In this document: one piece after another, positions 1 through 9,759 of the stretch
Layout of the letters: every line of letters begins with the position of its first letter
Position numbering within the stretch: the stretch's first letter is position 1
Origin: Leptotrichia sp. oral taxon 221
GTDB taxonomy: Bacteria > Fusobacteriota > Fusobacteriia > Fusobacteriales > Leptotrichiaceae
DNA length: 64,000 nt
Reading direction: 5' to 3'
Assembly: GCF_018128245.1 (NCBI RefSeq)
Contig: NZ_CP072378.1
Span: 1,054,001-1,118,000 of the forward strand
Translations under genes and position numbers: made by a program
The notes under the pieces: model-generated
What the model was told of the DNA's origin: nothing
The model's database searches: none
The model's input: the letters and a program-made list of their open reading frames with translations, nothing else

Positions 1-723
1 TCCAACTTCCAATACATCAAATTCCTTATCAGTAGACATTATTTTAATTTTATCTCCTTTAGAAATTTTACCTTCTATAATTCTAATATACGTAATAACC
101 CCTCTAAAGTCATCATAATGCGAATCAAAAATTAATGCTTTTAAAGGATTATCTACTTTCCCTTTAGGTGCTGGAATAAATTTAATAATCGCCTCTAGCA
201 AATCCTCAATTCCAAATCCAGTTTTTCCAGAAACAAGAACCGCATCATCAGCTGGTAACCCGATAACATCTTCAATCTCTAATTTAACCTTATCTGGATC
301 AGCCGAAGGTAAATCAATCTTATTTATTACAGGCAATATTTCCAAATCGTTTTCCAACGCCAAATAAACATTCGCCAACGTTTGTGCTTCAATTCCTTGA
401 GCCGCATCAACAACAAGCAAGGCCCCATCACAAGCAGCAAGAGATCTAGAAACCTCATAAATAAAGTCAACGTGTCCTGGAGTATCAATTAAATTTAATT
501 CATAAGTTTCTCCATCTTTCGCTTTATAATTCAAAGTAACAGCTTGAGCCTTAATTGTAATTCCTTTTTCTCTTTCTAAATCCATACTATCAAGCAACTG
601 ATCTACCATTTCTCTTTGCGTAACAGTCCCAGTCATTTCCAGTAACCTATCCGCAATAGTAGATTTTCCATGATCAATATGCGCAATTATCGAAAAATTC
701 CTTTTATTTTTTTGATCTAACAT
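1..723 (-). CDS. lepA: Elongation factor 4 (LepA), N-terminal part
   Basis: Ribosomal back-translocating GTPase. The first 241 codons are present; the 3' end lies beyond the left edge. The translation starts [20 protein letters not shown] and shows the translational-GTPase P-loop (AHIDHGKST), switch II (DTPGHVDF) and the guanine-specificity motif NKID. The run [17 protein letters not shown] is typical of LepA rather than EF-G or EF-Tu. The ATG at 721-723 is preceded by GGAGG 12 bases upstream (736-740). The gene is transcribed leftwards, probably from the promoter at 910-938. Identification is firm; only the truncation limits what can be said. Confidence 0.95.
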   Translation of the reverse strand, partial: MLDQKNKRNFSIIAHIDHGKSTIADRLLEMTGTVTQREMVDQLLDSMDLEREKGITIKAQAVTLNYKAKDGETYELNLIDTPGHVDFIYEVSRSLAACDGALLVVDAAQGIEAQTLANVYLALENDLEILPVINKIDLPSADPDKVKLEIEDVIGLPADDAVLVSGKTGFGIEDLLEAIIKFIPAPKGKVDNPLKALIFDSHYDDFRGVITYIRIIEGKISKGDKIKIMSTDKEFDVLEVG

Positions 724-909
724 ACTATCTTTTTCCTCCAAATTTACTAAATTTCTTACTAATTATCTAATATTAATAGCCATATCACTTTAAATTTAAC
801 TTTAAAAATTTTGACTAATTTCTAAACGATTCTTAAATCTTATCATAAAAATAAATCTCATTTTATTCATATGATTTTATTAGATAGATTCAAGTATATA
901 TTGCTTTTT

Positions 910-938
910 ATTATATAATAATTTATTAAAATATACAA
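910..938 (-). promoter_or_regulatory. Probable lepA promoter
   Basis: On the minus strand, TTGTAT (933-938), a 17-base spacer and a perfect TATAAT (910-915). Transcription would start near 903, leaving a leader of about 180 bases before lepA. Seen by eye; not experimentally supported. Confidence 0.5.
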
Positions 939-993
939 GTAGATTTTCTCAAAAGACAAATCTCAATTCTTTTCATTACAATTATTCTAAAAT

Positions 994-1050
994 AAAAAAA
1001 GTACTTACAAACCTTCCAACCCTAAAATTATCCAGTTTTTCAGTACTTTT
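994..1050 (-). terminator. Terminator of argG with a long loop
   Basis: Minus-strand stem AAAAGTACT / AGTACTTTT (1042-1050 with 997-1005), ending in a seven-base T run (1000-994). The loop of about 36 bases is unusually long for an intrinsic terminator, but the same style recurs elsewhere in this window. Confidence 0.6.
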
Positions 1051-1073
1051 ATTCACACTATAATCTATCCTAA

Positions 1074-2273
1074 TTATTTATGTTTCTTATAAGCTCTAAT
1101 TCTATTAGGCAATGAGAACAATTTAATAAATCCTTCCGCATCTTTATGACTGTACAATTCACTAGATCCAAATGAAGAAATTCCTTCATCGTATAAAGCA
1201 AAATCAGTAAATCTTCCAGCAATCTTAATGCTACCTTTATACAATTTCAATCTAATTGTTCCTGTAACATTTTTAGAAGTTTCATCAACAAATGCATCCA
1301 ATCCTTCTCTTAATGGTGTAAACCATTGTCCAGCATATGTAATATCAGCATATTTTCTTGAAACTAATTTTTTGAATTCAAATGTATCTTTATCTAAAAT
1401 CAATGTTTCCAAATCTTTTAATGCTTCCATTAACAATGTTCCACCTGGTGTTTCGTAAACTCCTCTAGATTTCATTCCAACTAATCTATTTTCTACGATA
1501 TCAATTACCCCAATACCATTTTCTCCAGCAATTTTATTTAATTTTCTCAATAAATCAACAGGTTCCAATACTTCACCATCAACTTTTACTGGCCATCCTT
1601 CTTCAAAAGTAATGTCTACATAAGTTGGTTTATCAGGTGCTTTTTCAGGAGGTGTAGTCATAACATAAACGATATCCTCTTTATGTTCATTTTCCAATCC
1701 TTCAATATCTCCACCTTCATGAGAAATGTGCCATAAATTTTGATCTCTTGAATAAATTTTTTCTTTTGTAACATTTACTTTAATGTCAAATCTTTGTGCA
1801 TAGTCAATCGCATCTTCTCTTGAACTAATATCCCAAATTCTCCAAGGTGCAATTATTTGTATTGTTGGATCAATAGAGAAAATTCCAGTTTCAAATCTTA
1901 CTTGGTCGTTTCCTTTTCCAGTACATCCGTGACAAATATATTTAGCTCCTTCTTTATGAGCAACTTCAACCAATGCTTTTGAAATAATTGGTCTTGCAAA
2001 TGAAGTTCCTAATAAATATTTGTTTTCATAAACTGCTCCAGCTCTTAATGCTCTAAAAGCATAATTTTTTACAAATTCTTCTTTTTTATCTTCCACATAA
2101 ACTTTAGTTGCTCCAGATTCAATTGCTTTTACTTTTACAGCTTCCATATCTTCATCTTGCCCTACATCTACGCAACAAGCTATTACCTCTAAATCATAAT
2201 TTTCTTTTAACCAAGGTATAATTATCGATGTATCTAATCCACCTGAATACGCTAATACTACTTTATCTTTCAT
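1074..2273 (-). CDS. argG: Argininosuccinate synthase
   Basis: ATP-dependent ligase joining citrulline and aspartate to give argininosuccinate, the penultimate step of arginine synthesis, in the cytoplasm. 399 residues, the usual length for the family. The N-type pyrophosphatase loop AYSGGLDTS lies at residues 8-16. Other family blocks are [17 protein letters not shown] and the C-terminal [14 protein letters not shown]. The ATG follows a strong AGGAGG (2283-2288, spacing 9). A TTGACA hexamer (minus strand, 2333-2338) suggests its own promoter, although the -10 is unclear. No argH or argininosuccinate-lyase neighbour is present, so the gene stands alone here, which is common in fusobacteria and does not prove a full arginine pathway. 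Confidence 0.97.
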   Translation of the reverse strand: MKDKVVLAYSGGLDTSIIIPWLKENYDLEVIACCVDVGQDEDMEAVKVKAIESGATKVYVEDKKEEFVKNYAFRALRAGAVYENKYLLGTSFARPIISKALVEVAHKEGAKYICHGCTGKGNDQVRFETGIFSIDPTIQIIAPWRIWDISSREDAIDYAQRFDIKVNVTKEKIYSRDQNLWHISHEGGDIEGLENEHKEDIVYVMTTPPEKAPDKPTYVDITFEEGWPVKVDGEVLEPVDLLRKLNKIAGENGIGVIDIVENRLVGMKSRGVYETPGGTLLMEALKDLETLILDKDTFEFKKLVSRKYADITYAGQWFTPLREGLDAFVDETSKNVTGTIRLKLYKGSIKIAGRFTDFALYDEGISSFGSSELYSHKDAEGFIKLFSLPNRIRAYKKHK

Positions 2274-2384
2274 ATTTTCAGTCCTCCTGTTATAAAATTG
2301 TTATATCATAACTTATCATATTTGAAGGATATTGTCAACTTGATATTTTTAAATTTATTACACCGCAATTTTAGAAATCTTTAT

Positions 2385-2422
2385 AAAAAAAATCACAATC
2401 AAATTAAGACTGTGACTTTTTC
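2385..2422 (-). terminator. Terminator of the aldolase gene
   Basis: Hairpin built from GTCACAGTC and GATTGTGAT arms on the minus strand, with flanking A and T runs. Almost the same hairpin occurs at 4271-4305, about 1.9 kb away. Confidence 0.7.
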
Positions 2423-2463
2423 ATAAATACTTACTTTTTATTATTTAGCACTATTTAAAAAAA

Positions 2464-3348
2464 TTATTTTACAGAAGCTTCATAAATTTCTTTAATAGCT
2501 TCAGCCAAATCTTTGTTAAATTCATCATCACTTTGTTGTGCTGACAATCCTTCAGTTAATGCTCTTGAAAAACTTGCGATAACTCCTTTATTTTTAGCAA
2601 GAATTTCGTTTGCTTCTTTTCTTGGATAACCTCCTGATAATGCGACAACTCTTACAACTCTTGGATGTTTTGTCAAATCTTCATAAAAGTTTTCAACTGT
2701 TGGAAGTGTAACTTTTAACATAACATTTGAAGTTTCAGGCAATTTATCAAGATGTTTTTTTATTTCATTTTTCAAAATAGTTTCGCATTCTGCTTTATCA
2801 ACATTGTGAATATCTACTTCTGGTTCAATAATTGGAACAAGTCCAGCTGCAATAATTTTATCTGCAACTTCAAATTGTTGATCTACAACTTTTGCAATTC
2901 CTGTTTGAGATGCTTTTTTAATAACAGAACGCATTTTTGTTCCGAAAATATGTCTTTCGTTTGCTCTTTTCAAAAGATCATCCAATCCAGGAATAGGTTT
3001 CATAACTTGAACTCCGTCTTCCAATTCTTCTAGTCCTTTATCAACTTTTAAGAAAGGTAAAACTCCTTTTTCTTCCCACAAAAAGTCAGCTGTATATTTA
3101 TCATCAATTTTTCTATCCATAGTTTGTTCAAATAAAATAGCTCCTACAATTTCCTTATCATTAAAGGCAGGACTTTTTATAATTCTAGTTCTCATTTTAT
3201 GAATCAAGTCAAACATTTCTGTATCATTAGAATATTCACTTTCATCAATTCCATACAATTTTAAGGCTTTCGGAGTACTTCCACCACTTTGATCCAATGC
3301 TGCAATAAATCCCTTTCCGTTTCTCATTCTTTCTAATCTTTCTTTCAT
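2464..3348 (-). CDS. fda: Class I fructose-bisphosphate aldolase
   Basis: Cleaves fructose-1,6-bisphosphate to dihydroxyacetone phosphate and glyceraldehyde-3-phosphate in glycolysis, with a lysine Schiff base and no metal. 294 residues, matching the bacterial class I type found in staphylococci. Landmarks are [17 protein letters not shown] near residues 13-29, IIEPEVDI near 173-180 and MLKVTLP with Lys212, the expected Schiff-base lysine. The longest frame starts upstream at 3393, but AGGAGG at 3358-3363 sits nine bases before the ATG at 3346-3348, so I use that start. It has its own strong promoter and terminator, as expected for a highly expressed glycolytic gene. Confidence 0.95.
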   Translation of the reverse strand: MKERLERMRNGKGFIAALDQSGGSTPKALKLYGIDESEYSNDTEMFDLIHKMRTRIIKSPAFNDKEIVGAILFEQTMDRKIDDKYTADFLWEEKGVLPFLKVDKGLEELEDGVQVMKPIPGLDDLLKRANERHIFGTKMRSVIKKASQTGIAKVVDQQFEVADKIIAAGLVPIIEPEVDIHNVDKAECETILKNEIKKHLDKLPETSNVMLKVTLPTVENFYEDLTKHPRVVRVVALSGGYPRKEANEILAKNKGVIASFSRALTEGLSAQQSDDEFNKDLAEAIKEIYEASVK

Positions 3349-3413
3349 CTTAATCTTCCTCCTAATTTTATAATAAAATAATTCGATTTTCAAAATCTAT
3401 TATTTATATTTTT

Positions 3414-3441
3414 ATCATAGCACTTTTTTTTAAAATGTCAA
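3414..3441 (-). promoter_or_regulatory. Aldolase gene promoter
   Basis: Minus-strand TTGACA (3436-3441), a 16-base spacer and TATGAT (3414-3419), close to the sigma-70 consensus. The predicted start near 3407 gives a leader of about 60 bases containing the AGGAGG. Confidence 0.7.
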
Positions 3442-3561
3442 GTGTAAAAATTTTAATAATACTTTTATTTTTTTACTATTTAAATATTAATTTAGTTATA
3501 GAATTTTACAAAGTTTACAGGCGTATAATAACAAATATGAAGAAATTAGGAGGAATAAATT

Positions 3562-4233
3562 ATGGAAAATAATGTTTTATTGGCGGTATTTAAAAATCAA
3601 CTTAGTGCATATGAAGTTTTAAATAATATTAAAAGTAATTTTATTGGTAAAAATTATGTGATTACTGAAGCAGCAGTAGTTAAAAAAGAAAATGGAAAAG
3701 TAGTTTTCAAAGAAGGATTTAAAGTTTCTTCAGATGGTAACATAGGATTTCTTTCTGGTGGATTATTAGGGGCTTTTGTTGGAGTTATTGGAGGGCCTTT
3801 AGGAATTTTATTGGGCGGATCATTAGGAGCATTGATTGGCGGTAATAGAGGAAATTCTTCAGATCAAGTAAAATCTGGAATTTTATCTGATACTACTAAA
3901 TATTTGACAGATAATAACTTTGGATTGGTTTTACTTGCAACTGAAGAAGCAAATTCTGAACTTGATAACTATTTAAAAAAATATGATGAAGAAGTTATTT
4001 TAAGAAAAGATGCAAATACTGTTCAAAAAGAAATTGAAGTTGCTAAAGAATATGAAAAGGAATTATACAAAACAGCTGCTTATGATGAATTTAAAAAGAA
4101 AGCAAACGAAGAAACAGACAAATTTAAAAATAGAGTGGATGATGTTCTTTCAGATTTAAAAGATAAATTTGAAGAAGCTGATAAAAGACTTAAATTGGAA
4201 GTTGCTAAATTAAGACAAAGATTAAAAAAATAG
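3562..4233 (+). CDS. DUF1269-like membrane-associated protein
   Basis: 223 residues, function unknown. The N-terminal half resembles the DUF1269 family of small bacterial proteins, starting with an alpha/beta segment (VLLAVFKNQLSAYEVLNNIK). It continues into a glycine-rich hydrophobic stretch at about residues 65-95 (GGLLGAFVGVIGGPLGILLG), which looks like a membrane-inserting helical hairpin. The C-terminal third (about 140-223) is a highly charged, Lys/Glu-rich, probably coiled-coil tail. No signal peptide is seen. AGGAGG lies just before the ATG, and a TATAAT lies near 3525. It is monocistronic and converges on the cyclophilin gene, sharing a terminator with it. The role cannot be read from sequence. 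Confidence 0.75.
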   Translation: MENNVLLAVFKNQLSAYEVLNNIKSNFIGKNYVITEAAVVKKENGKVVFKEGFKVSSDGNIGFLSGGLLGAFVGVIGGPLGILLGGSLGALIGGNRGNSSDQVKSGILSDTTKYLTDNNFGLVLLATEEANSELDNYLKKYDEEVILRKDANTVQKEIEVAKEYEKELYKTAAYDEFKKKANEETDKFKNRVDDVLSDLKDKFEEADKRLKLEVAKLRQRLKK

Positions 4234-4270
4234 TCAACTTTATTTTATTTTGATAGATTTATACTTAAAT

Positions 4271-4305
4271 AAAAAATCACAATCATTTAAGACTGTGATT
4301 TTTTT
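4271..4305. terminator. Bidirectional terminator between convergent genes
   Basis: AAAAAATCACAATC, a short loop and GACTGTGATTTTTTT form a stem with A and T runs on both sides, so it can end transcripts from both the DUF1269-like gene and the cyclophilin operon. It is a near copy of the hairpin at 2385-2422. Confidence 0.8.
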
Positions 4306-4308
4306 CTA

Positions 4309-4932
4309 TTACTTCTTGTATCCTAAAGCTTTATCCCATTCAGAAATTCTCGAATTGTATTTTGCTAAAAATTCTTTGATTCCAGTACCAGAAATTTCAA
4401 CTTTTCTCATAACATCGTTATTAGAAAGTTTTTTTACATTTTCGAAATCTTCTTTTGAAGCTACTTCTCCAAAAATTGTGTGTTTATCGTTTAACCATTC
4501 TGTTGGAACTGTTGTGATGAAAAATTGACTTCCATTTGTTCCAGGCCCAGCATTTGCCATAGCTAATTTACCTGCTGATGAAAAGTTTAATCCGTTGTTT
4601 ACTTCATCTTCGAACTTATAACCAGGGCCTCCCATACCAGTTCCAGTTGGATCTCCACCTTGTGCCATAAAATTATCAATAACTCTATGGAATTTTAATC
4701 CGTCATAAAATCCATGTTGTGCTAAATTCACAAAGTTTGCAACTGTGACAGGAGCTTTATCTGGAAATAATTTTAAATTAATTTCACCTTTATCAGTTGT
4801 AATTTTTGCATTTATTTCTGTCTTTACTGTTATAGGTTTGATCTTAACTTTTTTAGTTTGTTTTCCAAAAACTGATGCTTGAACAGCAAACAATAGTAAA
4901 AGTGACATAAAAACTGTCATTAATTTCTTCAT
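4309..4932 (-). CDS. Secreted cyclophilin-type peptidyl-prolyl isomerase
   Basis: Catalyses cis-trans isomerisation of proline peptide bonds in exported proteins. 207 residues. A typical Sec signal peptide ([20 protein letters not shown]) occupies residues 1 to about 25 with no lipobox, so the product is periplasmic or secreted. The cyclophilin domain covers about 45-180 and has the catalytic block [19 protein letters not shown] (Arg of FHRV, Gln of AQGGD) and the later GSQFFIT. The longer frame begins at TTG; the ATG at 4930-4932 with GGAAGAAG upstream is the better start and gives the clean signal peptide. It is the last gene of the scrB-rsmB-cca operon, 60 bases after cca. Confidence 0.9.
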   Translation of the reverse strand: MKKLMTVFMSLLLLFAVQASVFGKQTKKVKIKPITVKTEINAKITTDKGEINLKLFPDKAPVTVANFVNLAQHGFYDGLKFHRVIDNFMAQGGDPTGTGMGGPGYKFEDEVNNGLNFSSAGKLAMANAGPGTNGSQFFITTVPTEWLNDKHTIFGEVASKEDFENVKKLSNNDVMRKVEISGTGIKEFLAKYNSRISEWDKALGYKK

Positions 4933-4992
4933 AATTTTTCTTCTTCCTTTCAATTTATTTTTATTAATTATACTACAAATTCTGTCAAAAAT

Positions 4993-6753
4993 CTATTTTT
5001 TAAAATCAGAATTTTGTAAATTTATAAATTTTTTAGCTTTTTCCAATACCTCTTTTTGTAACCGATAAGTTAATAATTTTAAGGTATTTTCATAATTTAG
5101 CCAACTATAATCTTCTATTTCAGAATCATCAATTTTAAGATTCTCTCCATTTGTATATCCTAAAAAGAAACTCACTTTTTTCAAGGTGTTCTCATGAGGT
5201 ACATAAGTTATTTCTGCCTTAAAATCAGAAATTATCTCTATATCAAGTCCTGTTTCTTCCTTCACTTCTCTAATCGCCGTCTGCTTTTCATTTTCCCCAT
5301 GTTCAGTATGCCCTTTCGCAAATCCCCAATTTCCATTGTGCATTTTCACAATCAAAAATTCCTTATTTTCAGGATTATAAATTAAAGCTCCACACGATTT
5401 CTCATATTCCAATTTATCTGCCAATTTATACTTTTTCAATAAATACTTAACAATTTCTTCCTTTTTGTTTTCCAAAGTATTTTCCAAAACCAAATCATAA
5501 ATCTTATTTTTAATTTTACTAATATCTACTGAATTAAATTTCAAATTAATTAAGTCAATTCCAGTAATATCCAAATCTCTAATATTTGGTATTTCTCCTT
5601 GCTTTTTAATCTCTTCTATTCGATGAATAAATTTTTTTAATAGCTCTTCGGTTTCTCCTTTATCAAATTTCCTTTTCGAATTCATATCAGCTTCCAATAA
5701 GTTCAAAAGTCTCTTAAAATTTCTAGTATCTAAATCAATAATCAATTTTTTTAAAGCCTTATCTGGAATATCATTGTATATTAACGAATGATTCAATATT
5801 ATCTTTTTCACAGAAAATATCAATTCATTAGACACCTTTAGATAACGCAATTTTTCCTCAGCAATTAATGCACTCTCTTTTTCATAATTGTAAAATGACC
5901 TGTTCCCATCTGCATCAATTACCATTGTACTTATCTTACCAAGTTCATGAAACATTGCAGCTAACCGTGTTATCAAATCAACATCACACAATTCTATCGT
6001 TTTCAGTGTATGCTTAAAAACACTCTCTTCAGCTTTTGGATGATCAAGAGTGTAAGTATACTTGAATTCAGGAATTATATGCTCCAATATTTTTAATTTT
6101 TTCATTTCATTCAACGCTTTTGAAGAATAAGGCCCTAACAAAATTTTACTAATTTCATCAAAAATCCGTTCTTTCGATATCTTATTCAAAAATTTTCTCT
6201 TATCAAAAATAGCTTCAGCAATTTTCCTATCAAGCGAAAAACCAAACTTTGAAATAAATCGAAATGCACGCATTATCCTCAATGCATCTTCTTCAATACG
6301 TAATTTTGCTTTTCCTACAAATCGAATTATTTTCTTTCTCGCATCATTTTGACCATCGAATAAATCAATTAATCCCTTTTCATCATTGTAAGCCATTGCA
6401 TTCACTGTAAAGTCTCTTCTCGCTAGATCATCTTCAATATTTTGAATAAATTTTACAGTTTTGGGGTAACGGCTATTTAAGATTCCTATTTCTTTACGAT
6501 ATTTCGCAATTTCATATTCTTTTCCATTAAGTGTTATCATTAAAACACCAAAATGCGGTTCAACTTCCTTAGGATCACAATTCAAAAAAATTCTCTTTAA
6601 ATCGTTATAAGGTATATCGGTTGCAAAATCATAATCATCTGGTTCTATGCCAATGAGCATATCTCTAATAGCTCCTCCAACAAGAAATCCAGTTCCATAT
6701 TTATTCAATTGTTCTAAAATGTATTTCACATCCTCGTTTAATTTAAATTGCAT
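4993..6753 (-). CDS. cca: CCA tRNA nucleotidyltransferase fused to a Nudix hydrolase
   Basis: Adds or repairs the 3' CCA of tRNA. 586 residues, longer than a usual bacterial CCA enzyme (about 400-450). Residues 1 to about 220 are the class II polymerase head: LVGGAIRDMLIG, the metal-binding DYDFAT, and RRDFTVNAMAYN with LIDLFDGQ. A region at about 225-350 resembles the HD domain but has AAMFHELGK, with HE where HD is usual, so phosphohydrolase activity is doubtful. The C-terminal 130 residues are a separate Nudix domain with a complete Nudix box (GHTEHGENEK...REVKEETGL), most like Ap4A-hydrolase-type Nudix proteins (CGALIYN, NWGFAKGH). It sits 21 bases after rsmB, in an operon with RNA-modification logic. 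Confidence 0.93.
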   Translation of the reverse strand: MQFKLNEDVKYILEQLNKYGTGFLVGGAIRDMLIGIEPDDYDFATDIPYNDLKRIFLNCDPKEVEPHFGVLMITLNGKEYEIAKYRKEIGILNSRYPKTVKFIQNIEDDLARRDFTVNAMAYNDEKGLIDLFDGQNDARKKIIRFVGKAKLRIEEDALRIMRAFRFISKFGFSLDRKIAEAIFDKRKFLNKISKERIFDEISKILLGPYSSKALNEMKKLKILEHIIPEFKYTYTLDHPKAEESVFKHTLKTIELCDVDLITRLAAMFHELGKISTMVIDADGNRSFYNYEKESALIAEEKLRYLKVSNELIFSVKKIILNHSLIYNDIPDKALKKLIIDLDTRNFKRLLNLLEADMNSKRKFDKGETEELLKKFIHRIEEIKKQGEIPNIRDLDITGIDLINLKFNSVDISKIKNKIYDLVLENTLENKKEEIVKYLLKKYKLADKLEYEKSCGALIYNPENKEFLIVKMHNGNWGFAKGHTEHGENEKQTAIREVKEETGLDIEIISDFKAEITYVPHENTLKKVSFFLGYTNGENLKIDDSEIEDYSWLNYENTLKLLTYRLQKEVLEKAKKFINLQNSDFKK

Positions 6754-6774
6754 ACCGATATCCTTTCTTTAGTT

Positions 6775-8103
6775 TTATTTTTTTCGCAATTTAGCGATAT
6801 AGAATCCGTCTAAATACTCATTTTCATAAGAAATATACACTCCACCAAACTCATCTTCTATGGTTTTCACATTATTTGGAATTTTAACTTTTTCTACTTC
6901 TAAATCATTGTATTTTTCTAAAAAATACTCTAAGTTATTAGTATTTTCGTTTTTAGAAAATGTGCAAGTGCTATATATTATAGTACCATTCGATTTTAAC
7001 GCCTTGTAAGCACTATCAAATATTTTCTTTTGTATTTTTTTCAATTTTCTAATATCATTTACTGTCAAATTGTAAATTTTTTCAGGCTTTTTACGTAAAA
7101 CTCCCAGTCCACTACACGGAACATCTAACAATATTTTATCAAATTGTTTATTCAAATTTTCTATTTGAGTTGCATCATTTAATACAATTTCTAAGTTATC
7201 AAATTCATATTTTCTTTTTAATTTATTCAAAATCTTAATTTTATGCTCATGAATATCTGTTGCAACTAATAATTTTGGATTAAAAGTTTGCAAGATTGCT
7301 AAAGATTTACCACCTGGTGCACTACAAGCGTCTAAAACAGTTTCATTTTCCGTAATTTCAAGATTTTTCACTGCTAAATATGAAGATGCATCCTGAATAA
7401 CGATGTCACCTTTTAAATACTCCTCTGTCTCAAAAATATTAGCATTTGACAAATAGTAAACTTCATCAACAGAAAATAAAATTTCCGTTCCAATTTTTTC
7501 TAAAATTTCTTCAAATTTTTCTTTTGTCAATTTTTTTGGACTGTATCGAACAGACAAATAACTTCTCGTTTTATATGACTTCATTATATCCAAATAATTT
7601 TCAGGATAATCAATTTTCAATTTATTAACAAACCATTGCGGATATGAATTTAAAATCCCATCCTTTTTATCTTCAGGAATTTGTACATCAATTTCTTCCT
7701 TATTTTTCAAAACATTTTGCAAAACAGCATTCACAAATCCAACTTGATGGCTATTAATTTTTTTCGCAATTTCTCCCGCTTCAAACAGAACTCCTGCATT
7801 ATCTGATTCCATAAAAAACAATTGTGCAACTGATATTCTTAATAACTGTTTAATTTTTCGTTTTTGGATATTTCTAGTCGTTTTTTCAAGCAAATAATCA
7901 ATGTATATCAAATTTTTTAATACAATATTTATCACATTTGTAACAAACATTCTTTCTTTTCTTGTATAATTTCTCGTACTAAAATAGTGATTTAATTGAA
8001 TATTACTATACTTTCCTTCAGCTAAAATTTCATCCAACAAATTGACTAAATCGTACTTCATATTATTTTTTACAGTTTTTTCATTTCCTTTGATTTTTTT
8101 CAT
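6775..8103 (-). CDS. rsmB: 16S rRNA m5C967 methyltransferase RsmB
   Basis: SAM-dependent methyltransferase that modifies cytosine 967 of 16S rRNA. 442 residues, the normal size. An N-terminal NusB-like RNA-binding domain (about 15-140) precedes a Rossmann-fold methyltransferase domain: motif I DACSAPGGKS at 258-267, motif IV DVPCSGLG with Cys330, and motif VI YSTCTFSKNE with Cys380. The two cysteines are the catalytic and release pair of m5C enzymes. The start is three bases after the scrB stop, with GGAAATAG-type pairing inside the scrB end, suggesting translational coupling. Start choice at the first ATG is likely but M15 is possible. Confidence 0.95.
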   Translation of the reverse strand: MKKIKGNEKTVKNNMKYDLVNLLDEILAEGKYSNIQLNHYFSTRNYTRKERMFVTNVINIVLKNLIYIDYLLEKTTRNIQKRKIKQLLRISVAQLFFMESDNAGVLFEAGEIAKKINSHQVGFVNAVLQNVLKNKEEIDVQIPEDKKDGILNSYPQWFVNKLKIDYPENYLDIMKSYKTRSYLSVRYSPKKLTKEKFEEILEKIGTEILFSVDEVYYLSNANIFETEEYLKGDIVIQDASSYLAVKNLEITENETVLDACSAPGGKSLAILQTFNPKLLVATDIHEHKIKILNKLKRKYEFDNLEIVLNDATQIENLNKQFDKILLDVPCSGLGVLRKKPEKIYNLTVNDIRKLKKIQKKIFDSAYKALKSNGTIIYSTCTFSKNENTNNLEYFLEKYNDLEVEKVKIPNNVKTIEDEFGGVYISYENEYLDGFYIAKLRKK

Positions 8104-8106
8104 TTT

Positions 8107-9567
8107 CTATTTCCATTCCCATTTTACAATTTCAACATCTGTTTCATTATCAGCAAATACTTCAATTCCATCTGCACCAAATTTAGGTAAAATTTTTGAA
8201 GAAAATACTTCTTTTCCACCATTTATAAATACTTCAATACTAGAATTGTCTACAAAAACAGTTAATTCCAATTCATTAACATTATCAAGTGCCACTTTTC
8301 TCAAGCTTTTATCAACTTGTTCCCCTTTGGTTCTGTCTAACACAAATTTCTTATCAGCATAATCCAATTTTAAAATTGTTTCACTTTCTTTTCCAACTCT
8401 CAATTTCAATCCAACATTTCCTGTAATATTTTTGAATTTTGCATTTAATTCATATGTTGTTCCAGTTCCAACTTTTTCAGTACCTTTAACTTTTGAAGAA
8501 AATTCAATTTTTTCTCCTCTAATTGTTTCCATTTCCTTAATCGGCAATTGATAAAGTTTTCCATCAATAACTTTCAGTTCTCTCGGCAATGTCAAGCTAT
8601 GAATCCAACCATTTTTTGTCATAGGGAAATCTTCTTCTTCTGGAACTCCCATCCAACCTACGATAAGTCTTCTACCTTTATCATCTTCCATAGATTGTGG
8701 CGCATAAAAATCATGTCCTCTATCAATTTCTACAAAATCTGAAGTAATTTCAAATTCTGGTTTTGCATAATCTAATTTACCAAAAAAATATCCAGTTTGA
8801 TATTTATTTTGATATAAATCTCCTTCTGGCTCTAATCCTTGTGGCGACACTACTAATAAATCTACAATTTCTCCAGTTTTTTCATCTTTCAATTGAAAAT
8901 AGTCAGGACATTCCCACATAAATCCAAAATCCTTTAATTTACCGTGATTTGCTCCTGCAATTTCTCCTTTAAATTTCCAATCTTTAATATTTTCAGAAGA
9001 ATAAAGAACAACTTTTCCTTCTAATTTTTCACTCTGAATCCCAAGAACTGCATAATATTTTCCGTCTTTTTCCCAAATTTTTGGATCTCTAATATCTCTA
9101 GTGTATCCATCTGGCTGATTTACAATACTTGGTTCCCATCTTTCAAAATGCTCTCCATCTTCTGATACTGCTAAACATTGATAAGATTCTCTGTTTCCTT
9201 CGTCATCTTTTACATTCCCGGTATAAAACAAGTATAATTCCCCATCAATCACAATTCCACTTCCAGAATAAACACCATTTTTTGAATACCAAGTATCAGG
9301 TCTTAATGCTGTCTCACATCTTTCCCAATGCAACAAATCATCACTCACACTGTGTCCCCAAGTTTTATTTTTATGATCCACTCCTAACGGATTCCATTGA
9401 TAAAACATATGATATTTACCTTTAAATTGTGTAAATCCATTTGGGTCATTTATCAATCCAACAATTCCTTGAACATGATATTTTTGTCTCCAAAAATCTT
9501 TAGCCACTCTCTCTTTATTTTCCAAAACAGCCTTTTCTTCATTTATTTTCATATCTTTAAAATCCAT
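8107..9567 (-). CDS. scrB: Sucrose-6-phosphate hydrolase (GH32)
   Basis: Splits sucrose-6-phosphate, the product of a sucrose phosphotransferase system, into glucose-6-phosphate and fructose. 486 residues. The N-terminal five-bladed propeller carries the three GH32 acids: nucleophile Asp41 in GLINDPNG, the RDP motif around Asp161, and Glu219 in WECPDYF. The C-terminal beta-sandwich (about 350-486) ends in DNSSIEVFINGG, typical of the family. No signal peptide, so intracellular. GAGGG lies six bases before the ATG. No PTS permease or ScrR regulator is adjacent, and the gene instead heads an operon with rsmB and cca, an odd pairing. Fructan hydrolase activity cannot be excluded. Confidence 0.93.
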   Translation of the reverse strand: MDFKDMKINEEKAVLENKERVAKDFWRQKYHVQGIVGLINDPNGFTQFKGKYHMFYQWNPLGVDHKNKTWGHSVSDDLLHWERCETALRPDTWYSKNGVYSGSGIVIDGELYLFYTGNVKDDEGNRESYQCLAVSEDGEHFERWEPSIVNQPDGYTRDIRDPKIWEKDGKYYAVLGIQSEKLEGKVVLYSSENIKDWKFKGEIAGANHGKLKDFGFMWECPDYFQLKDEKTGEIVDLLVVSPQGLEPEGDLYQNKYQTGYFFGKLDYAKPEFEITSDFVEIDRGHDFYAPQSMEDDKGRRLIVGWMGVPEEEDFPMTKNGWIHSLTLPRELKVIDGKLYQLPIKEMETIRGEKIEFSSKVKGTEKVGTGTTYELNAKFKNITGNVGLKLRVGKESETILKLDYADKKFVLDRTKGEQVDKSLRKVALDNVNELELTVFVDNSSIEVFINGGKEVFSSKILPKFGADGIEVFADNETDVEIVKWEWK

Positions 9568-9612
9568 AGGTACCCTCGCATTCTTAAATTTTATATCTTA
9601 ATTTTTTATTTA

Positions 9613-9634
9613 CATATTCGTTTATATGATACCA
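9613..9634 (-). promoter_or_regulatory. Possible scrB promoter and operator-like inverted repeat
   Basis: An extended -10 TGGTATCAT (minus strand, 9626-9634) has no good -35. Overlapping its downstream side is CATAT-6 bases-ATATG (9613-9628), an inverted repeat placed where a repressor would block transcription. A sugar-responsive regulator is possible but none is encoded nearby. Confidence 0.3.
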
Positions 9635-9685
9635 TATTTTTTTAAAGAAATGAATACCACAACCAACTGTTTTTTATTTTATAAG

Positions 9686-9712
9686 TAAAAAAGACTAGAA
9701 TAATCTAGTCTT
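9686..9712 (-). terminator. Terminator of the ABC exporter operon
   Basis: Perfect minus-strand stem AAGACTAGA / TCTAGTCTT followed by a T run. It lies just downstream of the second ABC gene and upstream of scrB. Confidence 0.85.
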
Positions 9713-9759
9713 CTCCATCATATTTATTTAATTCTTATTAACTTTTATTTTTTTTAATT

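Larger units (their letters stand above)
724..1073. other. Intergenic region argG-lepA (350 bp)
   Basis: No credible ORF. It holds the argG terminator near 994-1050 and the lepA promoter near 910-938. The remaining AT-rich sequence (about 724-900) would be the lepA leader; I see no clear riboswitch or repeat in it. Confidence 0.6.
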
